The translations under genes and the position numbers were made by a program. 64,000 bases of DNA, taken from positions 5,603,001 through 5,667,000 of the forward strand of contig NZ_CP146350.1 in assembly GCF_037055355.1 (NCBI RefSeq), written 5' to 3'. The notes beneath the pieces were generated by a model. The model made no database searches. It was not told the DNA's origin and saw nothing but the letters and a program-made list of their open reading frames with translations. This stretch comes from Streptomyces sp. DG1A-41. GTDB lineage: Bacteria; Actinomycetota; Actinomycetes; Streptomycetales; Streptomycetaceae. Shown here piece by piece: positions 47,182 through 57,436 of the stretch (its first letter is position 1; each line of letters begins with the position of its first letter).

Positions 47182-47840
47182 AAGGAGAAGGTAAGACTTC
47201 CATGATTCACATGACAGCATGATTCCAGCCACCCGTTTTGTCTTATATGGGGCACATGTCCTGCTAATTGTCGTGCTTTGTAGCCGTTTTCAAGACTATG
47301 TGGCTGAAAATGATCGCCCCCAGGGGTTGTCGCCGCGGTGAGCCGCTGCATCGCTGTGTGGCCGTCCGGCCCGACCTGGTCAAACCCAGCGCCGACGGCC
47401 TGCGGGACTCACCGTGGGTGAGTTCTGCAGGCTTGCGTTCGATGCCGGTGGTCATCCAGGGGTCGCCGCCCTGGCAGGCGGAGTTCGGCCAGGATGGGGA
47501 CGCCCCTGGCGCTCTCAGATGCCCGTAATCCGGTGGGTGCGGGCAGGGTCAGGTCGTGAGTGCGGCCGCAACGCGGGTGAGAGCCACAGCAGTCGGCCGA
47601 CCGGATCGGTTGGCTCGGACAGGGGCCCATCGGCGACCTGACGCTCGAACGGCCGAATGCGTTCCTCGACACGAGCGTTGAGGCGCCGTTCCATCGCGGT
47701 GGCCTCGTCGATCCGATCCAGCATGGTCCGCGCCAAGGCCTGAGCGCGCAGGAGTGTGCCATCGACTGTCTTGGGGCGGCGGCATACTTGGCCGGTCGCC
47801 GCCCCGGAAGGCGTGCGTCCCCTGCGGCATCATGGGGCGT
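47182..47840. other. Low-GC and transposon-derived gap within kinase cluster
   Basis: Contains an AT-rich stretch (about 47190-47310) upstream of the small secreted-protein gene, short open frames with no recognisable product, and an IS110-like transposase fragment. No intact mobile element or flanking terminal repeat could be identified by eye. Confidence 0.5.
47515..47736 (-). mobile_element. IS110-family transposase remnant
   Basis: A minus-strand frame encodes MARTMLDRIDEATAMERRLN followed by ARVEERIRPFERQV. This resembles the coiled-coil segment just before the C-terminal helix-hairpin-helix region of IS110/IS116-type transposases. The reading is open upstream to about 47770, but neither the N-terminal DEDD domain nor the C-terminal domain is present. 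It is a fragment and cannot be active. Recognition is from sequence memory only. Confidence 0.5.
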
Positions 47841-49040
47841 ATGGGGACCGAGGCAGGCGGCCGTGTCGTCGCGGGCCGTTACCGGCTGGAGGAGAGGCTC
47901 GGGCGTGGCGGCATGGGTGTCGTCTGGCGGGCCACCGACCAGTTGCTCGGCCGGCAGGTCGCCGTCAAGGAACTCCCCGTCGATGAGACCCTCTCCGCCG
48001 CCCAGGCCCGGCGGCGGCGCGACGGCGTCCTGCGCGAGGCCCGCGCGGTCGCCCAGCTGAGCCATCCGCACGTCATCGTCGTCCACGACGTCGTCGAGGA
48101 GGACGAACGCCCCTACATGGTCATGGAACTGGTCGAAGGCGGCTCGCTCGCCGACCGCATCGCCACCGGCGGCCCGGTCGACGCCGCCGAGGCCGCCCGC
48201 ATCGGCATCGCCCTGCTCGGCGCGCTGAGCACCGCGCACGCGGCCGGTGTGCTGCACCGGGACGTGAAGCCGTCGAACGTGCTGATAGCCGAGGACGGCC
48301 GGGTCGTCCTCACCGACTTCGGCATCGCCCAGGTGGCGGGCGCCCCCACGCTCACTGAGAACGGTTCCTTCGTCGGCTCGCCCGAGTACACCGCGCCCGA
48401 GCGGATGTCCGGGGCCCGGACCGGGCCCGAGTCCGACCTGTGGTCGCTGGGCGCGCTGCTGTGTGCGGCCCTCAGCGGCGAGTCGCCGTTCCACCGCGAC
48501 TCGCTGGGCGGCGTCCTGCACGCGGTCGTCGTCGGCGACATACGCCCGCCCGCGCAGGCCGTGCCGCTCCTGCCCGTCGTACAAGGTTTGCTGGACCGCG
48601 ATCCGGACCGGCGGCTGGACGCGGACCGGGCGGAGCGGATGCTGCGGGCGTTCCGCGAGACGGGCAGGACGCCGCAGGCGCCGCCGCCCGGGTACGCGCC
48701 GGCGGTGCGGGGTGCCGCGCACGGACGGCCGCGGGACAACGCCGAGCGGCAACCGCCGCCGTCGACGGACATGCCCGGCCCGGATGAGCAGCACGAGCAG
48801 ATGCTCCGGCAGCCCACGCGCCGGGTGCTGGTGGCCGCGCTGCTGGTCGCCGCGATGGCCGGGGCGGGTGTGTCGGCGGCGGCACTGCTCATGGACGAGG
48901 GCGGCGGGAACGGCGGCCGTACGCCGAAGAGTTCCGCGCCGAAGACGCCTTCGGCCGGCCCGTCCTCCCACGGCACGCGCGCTCCGAGCACTCCTGCGGC
49001 CACCAGCGCCACCACCGCCGCCGCCTCGCCCTCGCCCTGA
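47841..49040 (+). CDS. Membrane Ser/Thr protein kinase without sensor domain (kinase 4)
   Basis: 399 residues from the ATG at 47841 (MGTEAGGRVVAGRYRLEERL); an ATG at 47832 would add three residues. A complete kinase domain: GRGGMGVVW, VAVKEL, HRDVKPSNVLI, LTDFGIAQ, APERM. A membrane helix (about 328-350) is followed by only about 45 Ser/Thr/Pro/Ala residues and the stop. It thus lacks the folded extracellular domain of the other kinases and may be truncated or signal by dimerisation only. It begins right after the transposon remnant. Confidence 0.88.
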   Translation: MGTEAGGRVVAGRYRLEERLGRGGMGVVWRATDQLLGRQVAVKELPVDETLSAAQARRRRDGVLREARAVAQLSHPHVIVVHDVVEEDERPYMVMELVEGGSLADRIATGGPVDAAEAARIGIALLGALSTAHAAGVLHRDVKPSNVLIAEDGRVVLTDFGIAQVAGAPTLTENGSFVGSPEYTAPERMSGARTGPESDLWSLGALLCAALSGESPFHRDSLGGVLHAVVVGDIRPPAQAVPLLPVVQGLLDRDPDRRLDADRAERMLRAFRETGRTPQAPPPGYAPAVRGAAHGRPRDNAERQPPPSTDMPGPDEQHEQMLRQPTRRVLVAALLVAAMAGAGVSAAALLMDEGGGNGGRTPKSSAPKTPSAGPSSHGTRAPSTPAATSATTAAASPSP

Positions 49041-49168
49041 CACGGCGTGCGGCCGATGAGCCCCGTACCGGCATGAAGAGGAGATAAGCCCCGGACCGCG
49101 TCACGGGTCTGTGACCGGGACGCGTCCGTGCTGGATACGTAGGCGCTGGGCGCGATATGGATGACCTC

Positions 49169-50812
49169 ATGAGCAACAACGGGGGAGCCCGATCCGGGGC
49201 CGACGAGCCAACGAGTTTCGCTCTGCAACCACCGAGTCCACCGAATCCGCCGGCGCCGGTACCGGGCAACCCGTACGCGACGCCCACCCAGGTCGTGCCG
49301 CCCCAGTCAGCGGCAGCGGTCCAGGATGCAGGTGTCGGGCGACTCATCGCCGGGCGTTACCGGCTGATCGCCAAGCTCGGGCACGGCGGCATGGGCACGG
49401 TGTGGCGCGCCAAGGACGAGACGGTGGACCGGGAAGTCGCCGTCAAGGAGCCTCGCGTTCCTGAGTATCTTCCCGAACGCGAACGTGTCAACGCCTTCGA
49501 GCGGATGCGCCGCGAGGCACGTGCCGCGGCCCGGCTCGACCACCCGGCGGTGGTCGACGTCCACGACGTCGCGGTCGTGGACGGGCAGCCGTGGATCGTG
49601 ATGGAGCTCGTGCAGGGCCGTTCGCTGGGCGACGCGCTCCAGGAGGGCACCCTGTCCGCGCGCGAGGCCGCCCGGCTCGGCCTGGAGGTGCTCGGCGCGC
49701 TGGAGGCCGCGCACGCGGCGGGCATCCTGCACCGCGACGTGAAACCGGACAACGTGCTGCTGGGCCGGTACGACCGGGTCGTCCTCACCGACTTCGGCAT
49801 CGCGCAGATCGAGGGCGAGAGCGACCTGACCGACACCGGCGGCTTCGTCGGCTCGCCCGAGTACATCGCGCCGGAGCGGGTGCTGGGCCAGCGCCCGGGC
49901 CCGGCCAGCGACCTGTGGTCCCTGGGCGTGGTGCTGTACGCGGCGACGGAGGGCGTCTCGCCGTTCCGCCGCAGCAACACCGCCGCCACACTCCAGTCCG
50001 TCCTCAACGCCACGCCCGCGCCGCCCGCCTCGGCCCGGGGCCCGCTCGCCGAGGCCATCACGGGCCTGCTGCACAAGGACCCGGCCCGCCGCCCGGACGC
50101 CGCCCGGGTGCGAGCCCTGCTGGAGGCCGCCGCGAACCCGCCGGCCGTCCAGGCCACGCAGGCCGTCCGGGTCGCGGGCGGTGGGGGCCGAAGACTCCGG
50201 CTCGGCCGCACGGCGTGGCTCGGACTCGGTGCGGCGGTCGTCGCGGCGGCGGTGACGGCGTACCTGGTGCTCGCGAACCCGTTCGCCGGGCCGTTGCCCG
50301 AGGGCTGGACGACACGCCAGGAGAAGGACCTCGCCGCGTCTCTGGGCGTCCCCGACGCCTACCAGCGGACCGTGCCCGACCGGGAGTCGGACCGGGGGCA
50401 CTGGGTCACGTACACCGACTGGAGCGGCAGCATCTGGATCGGCCTGACCCTCGACGAGAAGGCGGAGGACACCGGCAGTACGATCGCGGGCTCCGCCGCC
50501 GCCGAGATGTACGACGACGACAGCGGGTTCAAGGACAGCGGCAGCTACAGCCTGGACATGCCGAAGAACCCGAAGACGGAGCCCAAGGAGACCACGTACA
50601 GGGGCGGGAAGGCCGCCGAGAACACCGTCATCTACGAGACCGACGACAGCGACAACCCCCGCCCCCGCGAGCTCAGGATCTTCTACTACAAGACCTCCGG
50701 CGGCGACATGTACAAGCTCACCGTCAGCTACCCGGGCAAGGGCGACTTCACCGATCGCGGGCGCGAGGTGGCCGAGACGGCCATCGCGAACCTGGACATC
50801 GACGGGACCTGA
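49169..50812 (+). CDS. Receptor Ser/Thr protein kinase (kinase 5)
   Basis: 547 residues from the ATG at 49169 (MSNNGGARSG, matching MSNDGGGTG of kinase 6); an ATG at 49157 is the alternative. A Pro-rich N-terminal extension of about 65 residues precedes the kinase: GHGGMGTVW, VAVKEP, HRDVKPDNVLL, LTDFGIAQ, APERV. A membrane helix spans about 347-370. The extracellular domain (DLAASLGVPDAYQRTVPDRE...WSGSIWIGLTLDEKAED) differs from that of kinases 1-3 but resembles kinase 6. No PASTA repeats. Confidence 0.92.
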   Translation: MSNNGGARSGADEPTSFALQPPSPPNPPAPVPGNPYATPTQVVPPQSAAAVQDAGVGRLIAGRYRLIAKLGHGGMGTVWRAKDETVDREVAVKEPRVPEYLPERERVNAFERMRREARAAARLDHPAVVDVHDVAVVDGQPWIVMELVQGRSLGDALQEGTLSAREAARLGLEVLGALEAAHAAGILHRDVKPDNVLLGRYDRVVLTDFGIAQIEGESDLTDTGGFVGSPEYIAPERVLGQRPGPASDLWSLGVVLYAATEGVSPFRRSNTAATLQSVLNATPAPPASARGPLAEAITGLLHKDPARRPDAARVRALLEAAANPPAVQATQAVRVAGGGGRRLRLGRTAWLGLGAAVVAAAVTAYLVLANPFAGPLPEGWTTRQEKDLAASLGVPDAYQRTVPDRESDRGHWVTYTDWSGSIWIGLTLDEKAEDTGSTIAGSAAAEMYDDDSGFKDSGSYSLDMPKNPKTEPKETTYRGGKAAENTVIYETDDSDNPRPRELRIFYYKTSGGDMYKLTVSYPGKGDFTDRGREVAETAIANLDIDGT

Positions 50813-50873
50813 ACCGGTGTCCGGCCACTGACACGCGTCGACAAGCGGCCGCCTCGCGGGGTACTGATGGGGC

Positions 50874-52582
50874 ATGAGCAACGACGGGGGCGGGACGGGC
50901 GCCCAGGGCCGGTCGGTCGGTGGGCGGTACCGGCTGATGGAGCGCATCGGCTCCGGCGGAATGGGCACCGTCTGGCGGGCCTACGACGAGCTCGTGCAGC
51001 GTGAAGTCGCCGTGAAGCAGCCCCGGTTGCCGGGCGACCCGGAGGACGAGGGCCACCGGCGTGCGGCCCACCGGCTCTACCGCGAGGCCCGCGCCGCCGC
51101 CCGAGTCGACCACCCCGCCGCCGTCACCATCCACGACGTGGTTGTCGAGCCGGAGCGGCAGCCGGACGCAGGCGGCGGGCGGATCGATCGCCACCGGCCG
51201 GTCGGGCGCGACGGGCTGAACGCGGTCGACGCGGTGCTCGACGGACTCCCCTGGATCGTCATGGAGCTGGTGCGGGGCGAGTCCCTGCACGAGGTGCTCC
51301 GGCGCGGTCCGGTCGACGCGCGCGAAGCCGCCCGGATCGGCCTCGCCGTCCTCGGTGCCCTGCGCGCCGCGCACTCCGTCGGCATCGTGCACCGGGACGT
51401 GAAACCGGCCAATGTGCTGCTGGGCCCGCACCAGCGCGTGGTCCTCACCGACTTCGGCATCGCCCATGTGCAGGGCGGGGAGTCGCTCACGGCCGACGGG
51501 GAGTTCATCGGCTCGCTGGAGTTCGTCGCCCCCGAGCGGATGTCCGGCCGCATCGCCGGGCCCGCCTCCGACCTGTGGTCCCTGGGCGTACTGCTGTACG
51601 CCGCCGTCGAGGGGGCGTCCCCGTTCCGCCGGACCACGCCGGAGGCCACGCTCGCCGCGATCCTCGCCGCCGACCCGCCCGAACCGAAGCAGGCCGGACC
51701 CCTGGGGCCGCTGATCGCACGACTGCTGGTCCAGGACCCCGAACAGCGGCCGGACGCCGAGGAGGTCGCGAAGGCGCTCGAGGCGGCGGCCGGGCCGGCA
51801 GCGGCCGAGGTGCCCGAAGAGGCTCTGGAGGCCGAGCGCATACAGGAGTTCACGGAGGACGCCGGCACGCTACGGCCCGAGGAGGCCGCCGAGCCGCGGG
51901 GCTCCTCGCCGGAGATTGCCGAGCCGCGGGACTCAGCCGAATCGCCGGAGACTGCCGAACCGCCCGAGACCGGCCCCGCAAGGCGGCAGGACCCCGCACC
52001 CCCCAATCGTCAGAGCCTCCTCCGCCCCGCCCCCATCGCCCTCCTGGGCGCGCTGCTCGCCGGCGCCATAGGGGCCGCCACCCACCTCGGCGACACCAGC
52101 AGCGCCGAGACCGCCGAACAGGGCGCCGACGCGACCGAGACCTGGACCCCCCATCGCGATCCGGACCTGGCGGCCGTACTCCATCTCCCGCGCCACTACC
52201 GCGAACTCGACCGGACCGGCAGCGCGACCGACCAGCCCCGCACGGTGCTCTACGGCGACGAACAGGGCGGCACCGTCCAGGTCCGCCTCCTGCTCTGGGA
52301 CCGGGCCCCGGGCTCTCCGATGGAGCAGGCGCAGAACGCCCCTGTCGTGCGGGGGACACGCAGTACACCCGCACCAGCGTCCAGGGTTACGAGGCCGCCC
52401 TCGCCGACACCGCCTACAACCTGGACGAGGACCCCAGGCGGGTCATGCGGGTGATGATCCGCACCGACGACGACCGCATGTACGAACTGCGCGTCGACAT
52501 GCCCAAGGGCACGCCCGAAGAGCAGGAGGGCACCTCGGTGTTCAAGGGCGCCCGGGACCGGCTCGGAATCGTAAAAGGCTGA
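50874..52582 (+). pseudogene. Receptor Ser/Thr protein kinase, frameshifted near C-terminus (kinase 6)
   Basis: From the ATG at 50874. Kinase domain: GSGGMGTVW, VAVKQP, HRDVKPANVLL, LTDFGIAH, APERM, with an unusual about 25-residue insert in the N-lobe (ERQPDAGGGRIDRHRPVGRD...) before PWIVMELV. An acidic/Pro-rich linker and a membrane helix (about 386-405) follow. The extracellular domain (DPDLAAVLHLPRHYRELDRT...GTVQVRLLLW) changes frame near 52349. Adding one base restores GDTQYTRTSVQGYEAAL and a normal end at 52582 (about 569 residues). Confidence 0.87.
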
Positions 52583-52719
52583 ATCACACCAACTCGTCGC
52601 CGCACAACACCCTGATCAGGGCGTTCGTTGCCAGCAGCCACTGGCGCCTTGTGTGCACTCGGTGAAGCGGTATTACCGACGGGTACCCAAAGGCTCCGCC
52701 GGGGCATACCCTGCGCCTC

Positions 52720-54348
52720 ATGACGGACGCGCACGCCCCGGAGAAGCCCGGCACGGCACAGGCCGGCACGAACCCCCTCGCCCCCGCCCCGGAGGGCGCC
52801 CGCACCGCCGCCGACGTGGTGACCCCCGAGCTGGTCGCCCAGCTCACCAAGGGCGTGGCCGGTTCCGGCCGGACCGCCAACCACACGCCGTTCACCGGTG
52901 AGAAGCTGGCCGACCTCCCCGAGTCGACGCCCGAGGACGTGGCGAAGGCCTTCGAACTGGCCCGCGCCGCCCAGGCCGTGTGGGCGCAGACCCCGGTACG
53001 GCAGCGCGCCGCCGTCCTGCTGCGCTTCCACGACCTGATGCTGGAGCGCCAGGCCGAGGTGCTCGACCTGATCCAGCTGGAGACCGGCAAGGCCCGGCTG
53101 CACGCCCACGAGGAGGTCCAGGCCGTCGCGGTCGCCGCCCGGCACTACGGCCGCAAGGCCCCCGCCTACCTCCGCCCGAAGCGGCACGCCGGCGCCATGC
53201 CGACCCTGACGAAGGTCACCGAACTGCGCCACCCGCGCGGCGTCGTGGGTCAGATAGCCCCCTGGAACTACCCCCTGGAGCTGTCGGTCGGCGACGCGCT
53301 GCCGGCCTTCGTCGCGGGCAACGCGGTCGTCATGAAGCCGGACACCGAGACCTGCCTGACCGCCCTGTGGGCCCGCGACCTGCTCATCGAGGCGGGCCTG
53401 CCCGCCGGCGTCTTCCAGGTCGTCCTCGGCGACGGCCCGGTCATCGGCCCGGAGGTCGTCCGGCACGCCGACTACGTCTCCTTCACCGGCTCCACCCGCA
53501 CCGGCCGCGAGGTCGCCCAGGGCGCCGCCGCCCGGCTGGTCGGCGCCTCCCTCGAACTCGGCGGCAAGAACGCCATGCTGGTGCTGGAGGACGCCGACGT
53601 CGAGAAGGCGGCGGCCGGAGCGGTCCGCGCCTGCTTCTCCTCGGCCGGCCAGCTGTGCATCTCCATCGAGCGGCTCTACGTCCACGAGTCGATCGCGGAC
53701 GCCTTCCTGGAGCGCTTCGCCGCCCGCACGAAGGCCATGCGCCTCGGCACCTCCCTGGCGTACGGCGCCGACATGGGTTCCCTGGTCGGCGAACGCCAGC
53801 TGGAGACCGTCACGCGGCACGTGGAGGAGGCGGTCGCCAAGGGCGCGAAGCTCGTCGCGGGCGGTGTGGCGCGGCCGGACATCGGCCCCTACTTCTTCGA
53901 GCCCACGATCCTCGACGGGGTCGGGACGGACATGTCCGTCTGTACGGAGGAGACGTTCGGCCCGGTCGTCTCGGTCTACCGCTTCACGAGCGAGGACGAG
54001 GTGATCGAGCGCGCCAACGCCACGGCGTACGGCCTGAACTCCTCGGTGTGGACGAAGAACGGCCGACGCGGCCAGGAGGTCGCGGCCCGCCTGCGCACCG
54101 GCACGGTCAACATCAACGAGGGCTACGCCCCCGCCTACGGCAGCGTCCAGTCGCCCATGGGCGGCATGAAGGACTCCGGCCTCGGCCGCCGCCACGGCTC
54201 CGAGGGCATCCTCAAGTACACCGAGGCCCAGACGGTCGCCCACCAGCGCGTGCTCCCGATGGCGCCCGCGCTGGGGATGGACGACGAGCAGTACGCCCAG
54301 TTCATGAGCAGGAGCCTCCGCCTGATGAAGGCATTCCGGTTCCGGTGA
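52720..54348 (+). CDS. Succinate-semialdehyde dehydrogenase (NAD(P)+), GabD2-like
   Basis: 542 residues of the aldehyde dehydrogenase superfamily. Glu279 (LELGGKN) is the general base and Cys313 ([15 protein letters not shown]) the nucleophile. [20 protein letters not shown] and [20 protein letters not shown] are also conserved. The SIERLYV/NEGYA pattern fits the GabD2/SSADH subgroup, which oxidises succinic semialdehyde to succinate in GABA catabolism. The exact substrate is an inference. The GMC oxidoreductase gene follows within 20 bp and is probably co-transcribed. Confidence 0.9.
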   Translation: MTDAHAPEKPGTAQAGTNPLAPAPEGARTAADVVTPELVAQLTKGVAGSGRTANHTPFTGEKLADLPESTPEDVAKAFELARAAQAVWAQTPVRQRAAVLLRFHDLMLERQAEVLDLIQLETGKARLHAHEEVQAVAVAARHYGRKAPAYLRPKRHAGAMPTLTKVTELRHPRGVVGQIAPWNYPLELSVGDALPAFVAGNAVVMKPDTETCLTALWARDLLIEAGLPAGVFQVVLGDGPVIGPEVVRHADYVSFTGSTRTGREVAQGAAARLVGASLELGGKNAMLVLEDADVEKAAAGAVRACFSSAGQLCISIERLYVHESIADAFLERFAARTKAMRLGTSLAYGADMGSLVGERQLETVTRHVEEAVAKGAKLVAGGVARPDIGPYFFEPTILDGVGTDMSVCTEETFGPVVSVYRFTSEDEVIERANATAYGLNSSVWTKNGRRGQEVAARLRTGTVNINEGYAPAYGSVQSPMGGMKDSGLGRRHGSEGILKYTEAQTVAHQRVLPMAPALGMDDEQYAQFMSRSLRLMKAFRFR

Positions 54349-54365
54349 TTCAGCGAGGAGCACAC

Positions 54366-56151
54366 GTGCCTCAGGACGCTTACGACTACGACGTCATCGT
54401 GGTCGGCTCCGGCTTCGGCGGCTCCGTGACCGCCCTGCGCCTCACGGAAAAGGGCTACAAGGTAGGCGTCCTGGAAGGCCAGGCGCTTCACCCGCGAGTC
54501 CCTCCCCAAGAACTCCTGGGACCTCAAGAACTACCTCTGGGCGCCGAAACTCGGCATGTACGGCATCCAGCGCATCCACCTCCTGGGCAACGTCATGGTC
54601 CTGGCGGGTGCGGGCGTGGGCGGGGGCTCCCTCAACTACGCCAACACCCTCTACGTCCCGCCCAAGCCGTTCTTCGAGGACTCGCAGTGGCGGGACATCA
54701 CGGACTGGCAGGAGGAGCTGAAGCCGTACTACGACCAGGCCCGGCGCATGCTCGGCGTCCGGCTGAACCCGACCATGACCCCGTCCGACGTGCACCTGAA
54801 GGCCGCTGCGGAGCGCATGGGCTGCGGCGACTCCTTCCACCTCGCCCCCGTCGGCGTCTTCTTCGGCGACGGTGAGGACGCCGACGGCACGGTGAAGGCG
54901 AAGCCGGGCGAGGAGGTGCCCGACCCGTACTTCGGCGGGGCGGGGCCGGCCCGCAGGGCCTGCGCGGAGTGCGGTGAGTGCATGACCGGCTGCCGCCACG
55001 GCGCGAAGAACACCCTCAACGAGAACTACCTGTACCTCGCCGAGAAGGCCGGCACGGTCGTGCACCCCCTGACGACGGTCGTCTCGGTCACCGACGACTC
55101 GCGCGGCGGGTACGCGGTCGCCACCCTCCCCACCGACGACCGCCGCAAGGCCAAGGGCCGGACCTACACGGCCCGCCGGGTCGTCCTCGCCGCCGGCACG
55201 TACGGCACCCAGACGCTGCTGCACCGCATGAAGGCCGGCGGCCAGCTGCCGTACATATCGGATAAGTTGGGCGGGCTGACCCGCACCAACTCCGAGGCCC
55301 TGGTCGGCGCCCAGACCGACGACCGGCGCTACCGCAAGGCGCACGGCGCGCCGAAGGCCGACTTCACGCGGGGCGTGGCCATCACGTCCTCGATCCACCC
55401 GGACGAGAACACCCACATCGAGCCGGTCCGCTACGGCAAGGGCTCCAACTCGATGGGCAGCCTGTCGATCCTCCAGGTCCCGTACGCCGGGAACAACTCG
55501 GGCACCTCGCGGGTCCTGGGCTTCCTCGCCCACGCGGCGAAACACCCCTTGCTGGTGCTGCGCTCGCTGTCCAACCGCCGCTGGTCGGAGCGGACCATCA
55601 TCGGCCTGGTGATGCAGTCGCTGGACAACTCCCTGACGACGTACCTGAAACCGTCGGGTGTCGGCCGCGGCCTGCTCACCGCCCGCCAGGGCCACGGCGC
55701 CCCCAACCCGAAGCAGATCAAGGCGGCCACGGAGAGCGCCTCGGCACTCGCCGCCGAGATCAACGGCTTCGCGGGCTCGAACGTCGGCGAACTGATGGGC
55801 ACCCCGCTCACGGCCCACTTCCTGGGCGGCTGCCCGATCGGCGCCTCCCGCGAGACCGGCGTGATCGACCCGTACCACCGCCTCTACGGCCACCCGGGCA
55901 TCTCGGTGGTCGACGGTGCCGCGGTCTCCGCCAACCTGGGTGTCAACCCGTCCCTGACCATCACCGCCCAGGCCGAGCGGGCGATGTCGTTCTGGCCCAA
56001 CAAGGGCGAGCCCGACCCGCGGCCGCAGCAGGGCGCGGCCTACGAGCGACTCCAGCCGGTCGAGCCGAAGTCCCCGGCGGTCCCGGCGGAGGCGTTCGGC
56101 GCGCTGCGGCTGCCGTTCCTGGGCATGCCGGCCGTGCCGCCGAAGAACTGA
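54366..56151 (+). pseudogene. ChoD-like GMC oxidoreductase, frameshifted
   Basis: From the GTG at 54366 with GAGGAG upstream. The FAD-binding [20 protein letters not shown] lies in the first frame. After about 54481-54485 the rest ([20 protein letters not shown] onward) is in another. Removing one G restores about 594 residues. Conserved parts are [38 protein letters not shown] (four spaced Cys) and the C-terminal VVDGAAVSANLGVNPSLTI. It resembles mycobacterial ChoD and related flavoenzymes annotated as cholesterol oxidases. The real substrate is uncertain. Confidence 0.87.
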
Positions 56152-56162
56152 CCGGCAGCGGA

Positions 56163-56214
56163 CAGCGGAAGAGGGACCTGCACCCCCCTCCGAGCGCAGG
56201 TCCCTCTTCTGCTG
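56163..56214. terminator. Bidirectional terminator
   Basis: A 19-bp stem (one G:T mismatch), with core GAAGAGGGACCTGC/GCAGGTCCCTCTTC, around a 14-base loop between the convergent GMC and surface-protein genes. Confidence 0.88.
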
Positions 56215-56242
56215 GGCGTCGCCCCTCGCGGGGCGCTCCGTC

Positions 56243-57220
56243 TTACGCCTGGGCGCCGGTCTTACGGCGACGCACCACGAAGATCGCGCCGGCGCCGGCG
56301 ACGACCGCGGCACCGCCGACGAGGCTGATCATCGGCAGGGCGGAGCTGGAGCCGGTCTCGGCGAGGCTGCCGGTGACCTCCGGCGTGTTGCCGCTCGGCT
56401 TCTCGTCGGTGACCGGCGCCTTGCCGCCTTCCTGCGGCTTGGTGCCACCGGTGTCCGTACCGGCGGAGACGATCTGGAACTTGTACGAGATCTGACCGAA
56501 GCCGGTGCACTCGGCGTCGTTGTCGCCGTAGATCGTCGCGCCGAGCGAGAAGCCGGCACCGACCGGGGCGGACGGCTTGACGTTGAGGCGCAGCGGGATG
56601 TTGACCTCGTAGTCCGGCTTCAGCTCGTCGGTGTAGCCGACGTAGCCGACCGCGTAGCCACCCGCGTTCAGGTCGACCCAGATCTTGTCCTCAGGGTCCC
56701 AGGCCTGGAGCTGGACCTTCTTGCTGGAGAACAGCTCCTCGCCGTTCTTGTCGGCGGAGGCCCCGGCGAAGAAGTCGAGGTCGTTGAGCGTGGAGTCGGA
56801 GTTGTTCTGCACGTTCAGCGAGAACTTGTGCCATCCGCTGCCCGCCGCGATCTTGCCGGGCAGGCCGCTGATGCTGACGTCGACCTTGCTGTCCTCGCAC
56901 GCCGAGGACTCGGGGTCCGGGGTCTCGGACTCGGACGCGGTGGGCGCCGGGGAGGACTCGCTCGCGGACGGGCTCGGCGGGGGCGTCGTCTCGGGAGTGG
57001 ACTCGCTCACGGACGGGCTCGGCGGGGGCGTCGTCTCGGGAGTGGACTCGCTCACGGACGGGCTCGGCGGGGGCGTCGTCTCGGGAGTGGACTCGCTCAC
57101 GGACGGGCTCGGCGGGGGCGTCGTGCCGTCGGTCGCGTACGCGGCCGGTGCCGCGAGCAGTGCCACCGGGGCTATGACCGCCGTGGCGGCCGCTACTGCC
57201 ATGGTGCGGCGAAGCTTCAT
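56243..57220 (-). CDS. Sortase-anchored (LAETG) surface protein with PPPSPSVSEST repeats
   Basis: 325 residues from an ATG at 57220: signal peptide (ends AAPAAYA), then three and a half 15-residue repeats (TTPPPSPSVSESTPE), a Ser/Thr/Pro stalk and a folded beta-rich domain (about 105-240). The cell-wall sorting signal is LAETG, a hydrophobic helix (ALPMISLVGGAAVVAGAGAI) and RRRKTGAQA. LAXTG is the substrate motif of class E sortases in streptomycetes. The domain (HKFSLNVQNNSDSTLNDLDF) looks like a DUF11/fibronectin-type fold. No sortase gene is in the window. Confidence 0.88.
   Translation of the reverse strand: MKLRRTMAVAAATAVIAPVALLAAPAAYATDGTTPPPSPSVSESTPETTPPPSPSVSESTPETTPPPSPSVSESTPETTPPPSPSASESSPAPTASESETPDPESSACEDSKVDVSISGLPGKIAAGSGWHKFSLNVQNNSDSTLNDLDFFAGASADKNGEELFSSKKVQLQAWDPEDKIWVDLNAGGYAVGYVGYTDELKPDYEVNIPLRLNVKPSAPVGAGFSLGATIYGDNDAECTGFGQISYKFQIVSAGTDTGGTKPQEGGKAPVTDEKPSGNTPEVTGSLAETGSSSALPMISLVGGAAVVAGAGAIFVVRRRKTGAQA
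56967..57124. repeat. 45-bp coding tandem repeat (3.5 units)
   Basis: Units start at 56967, 57012, 57057 and 57102 with essentially identical sequence; the last is partial. They encode the Pro/Ser/Thr/Glu-rich stalk repeats of the surface protein. Near-perfect nucleotide identity indicates recent expansion, and copy number probably varies between strains. Confidence 0.92.
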
Positions 57221-57436
57221 GAAGACCTCGGAGAGTCCGGCGTACCGCGGGCTGCGGTACGAACGTTGGGGGGGGAGGCCTCCGCGTGTGGGGCGCGGGA
57301 GTGCCCTTGGTTCGGCAGGTTTGATCCGTGAAACCTGTGAATGGTTGCGCTGACATTCACAGAATTCTTATGTGGTCTGCGTCACATCCGAGATCTTCTT
57401 GTGAAGGCACTTCACACCCGCTTAGATCTGGACTTC

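Noticed and set aside
48900..49040. A frameshift explaining the missing sensor domain of kinase 4
   Set aside because: Downstream frames to 49150 contain no sequence resembling either kinase sensor class, so the short Ser/Thr/Pro tail appears to be the real end.
47409..49043. A 544-codon minus-strand frame over kinase 4 and the transposon remnant
   Set aside because: Most of it is antisense to an intact kinase gene. Only the short segment near 47515-47736 in a different frame shows transposase-like sequence.
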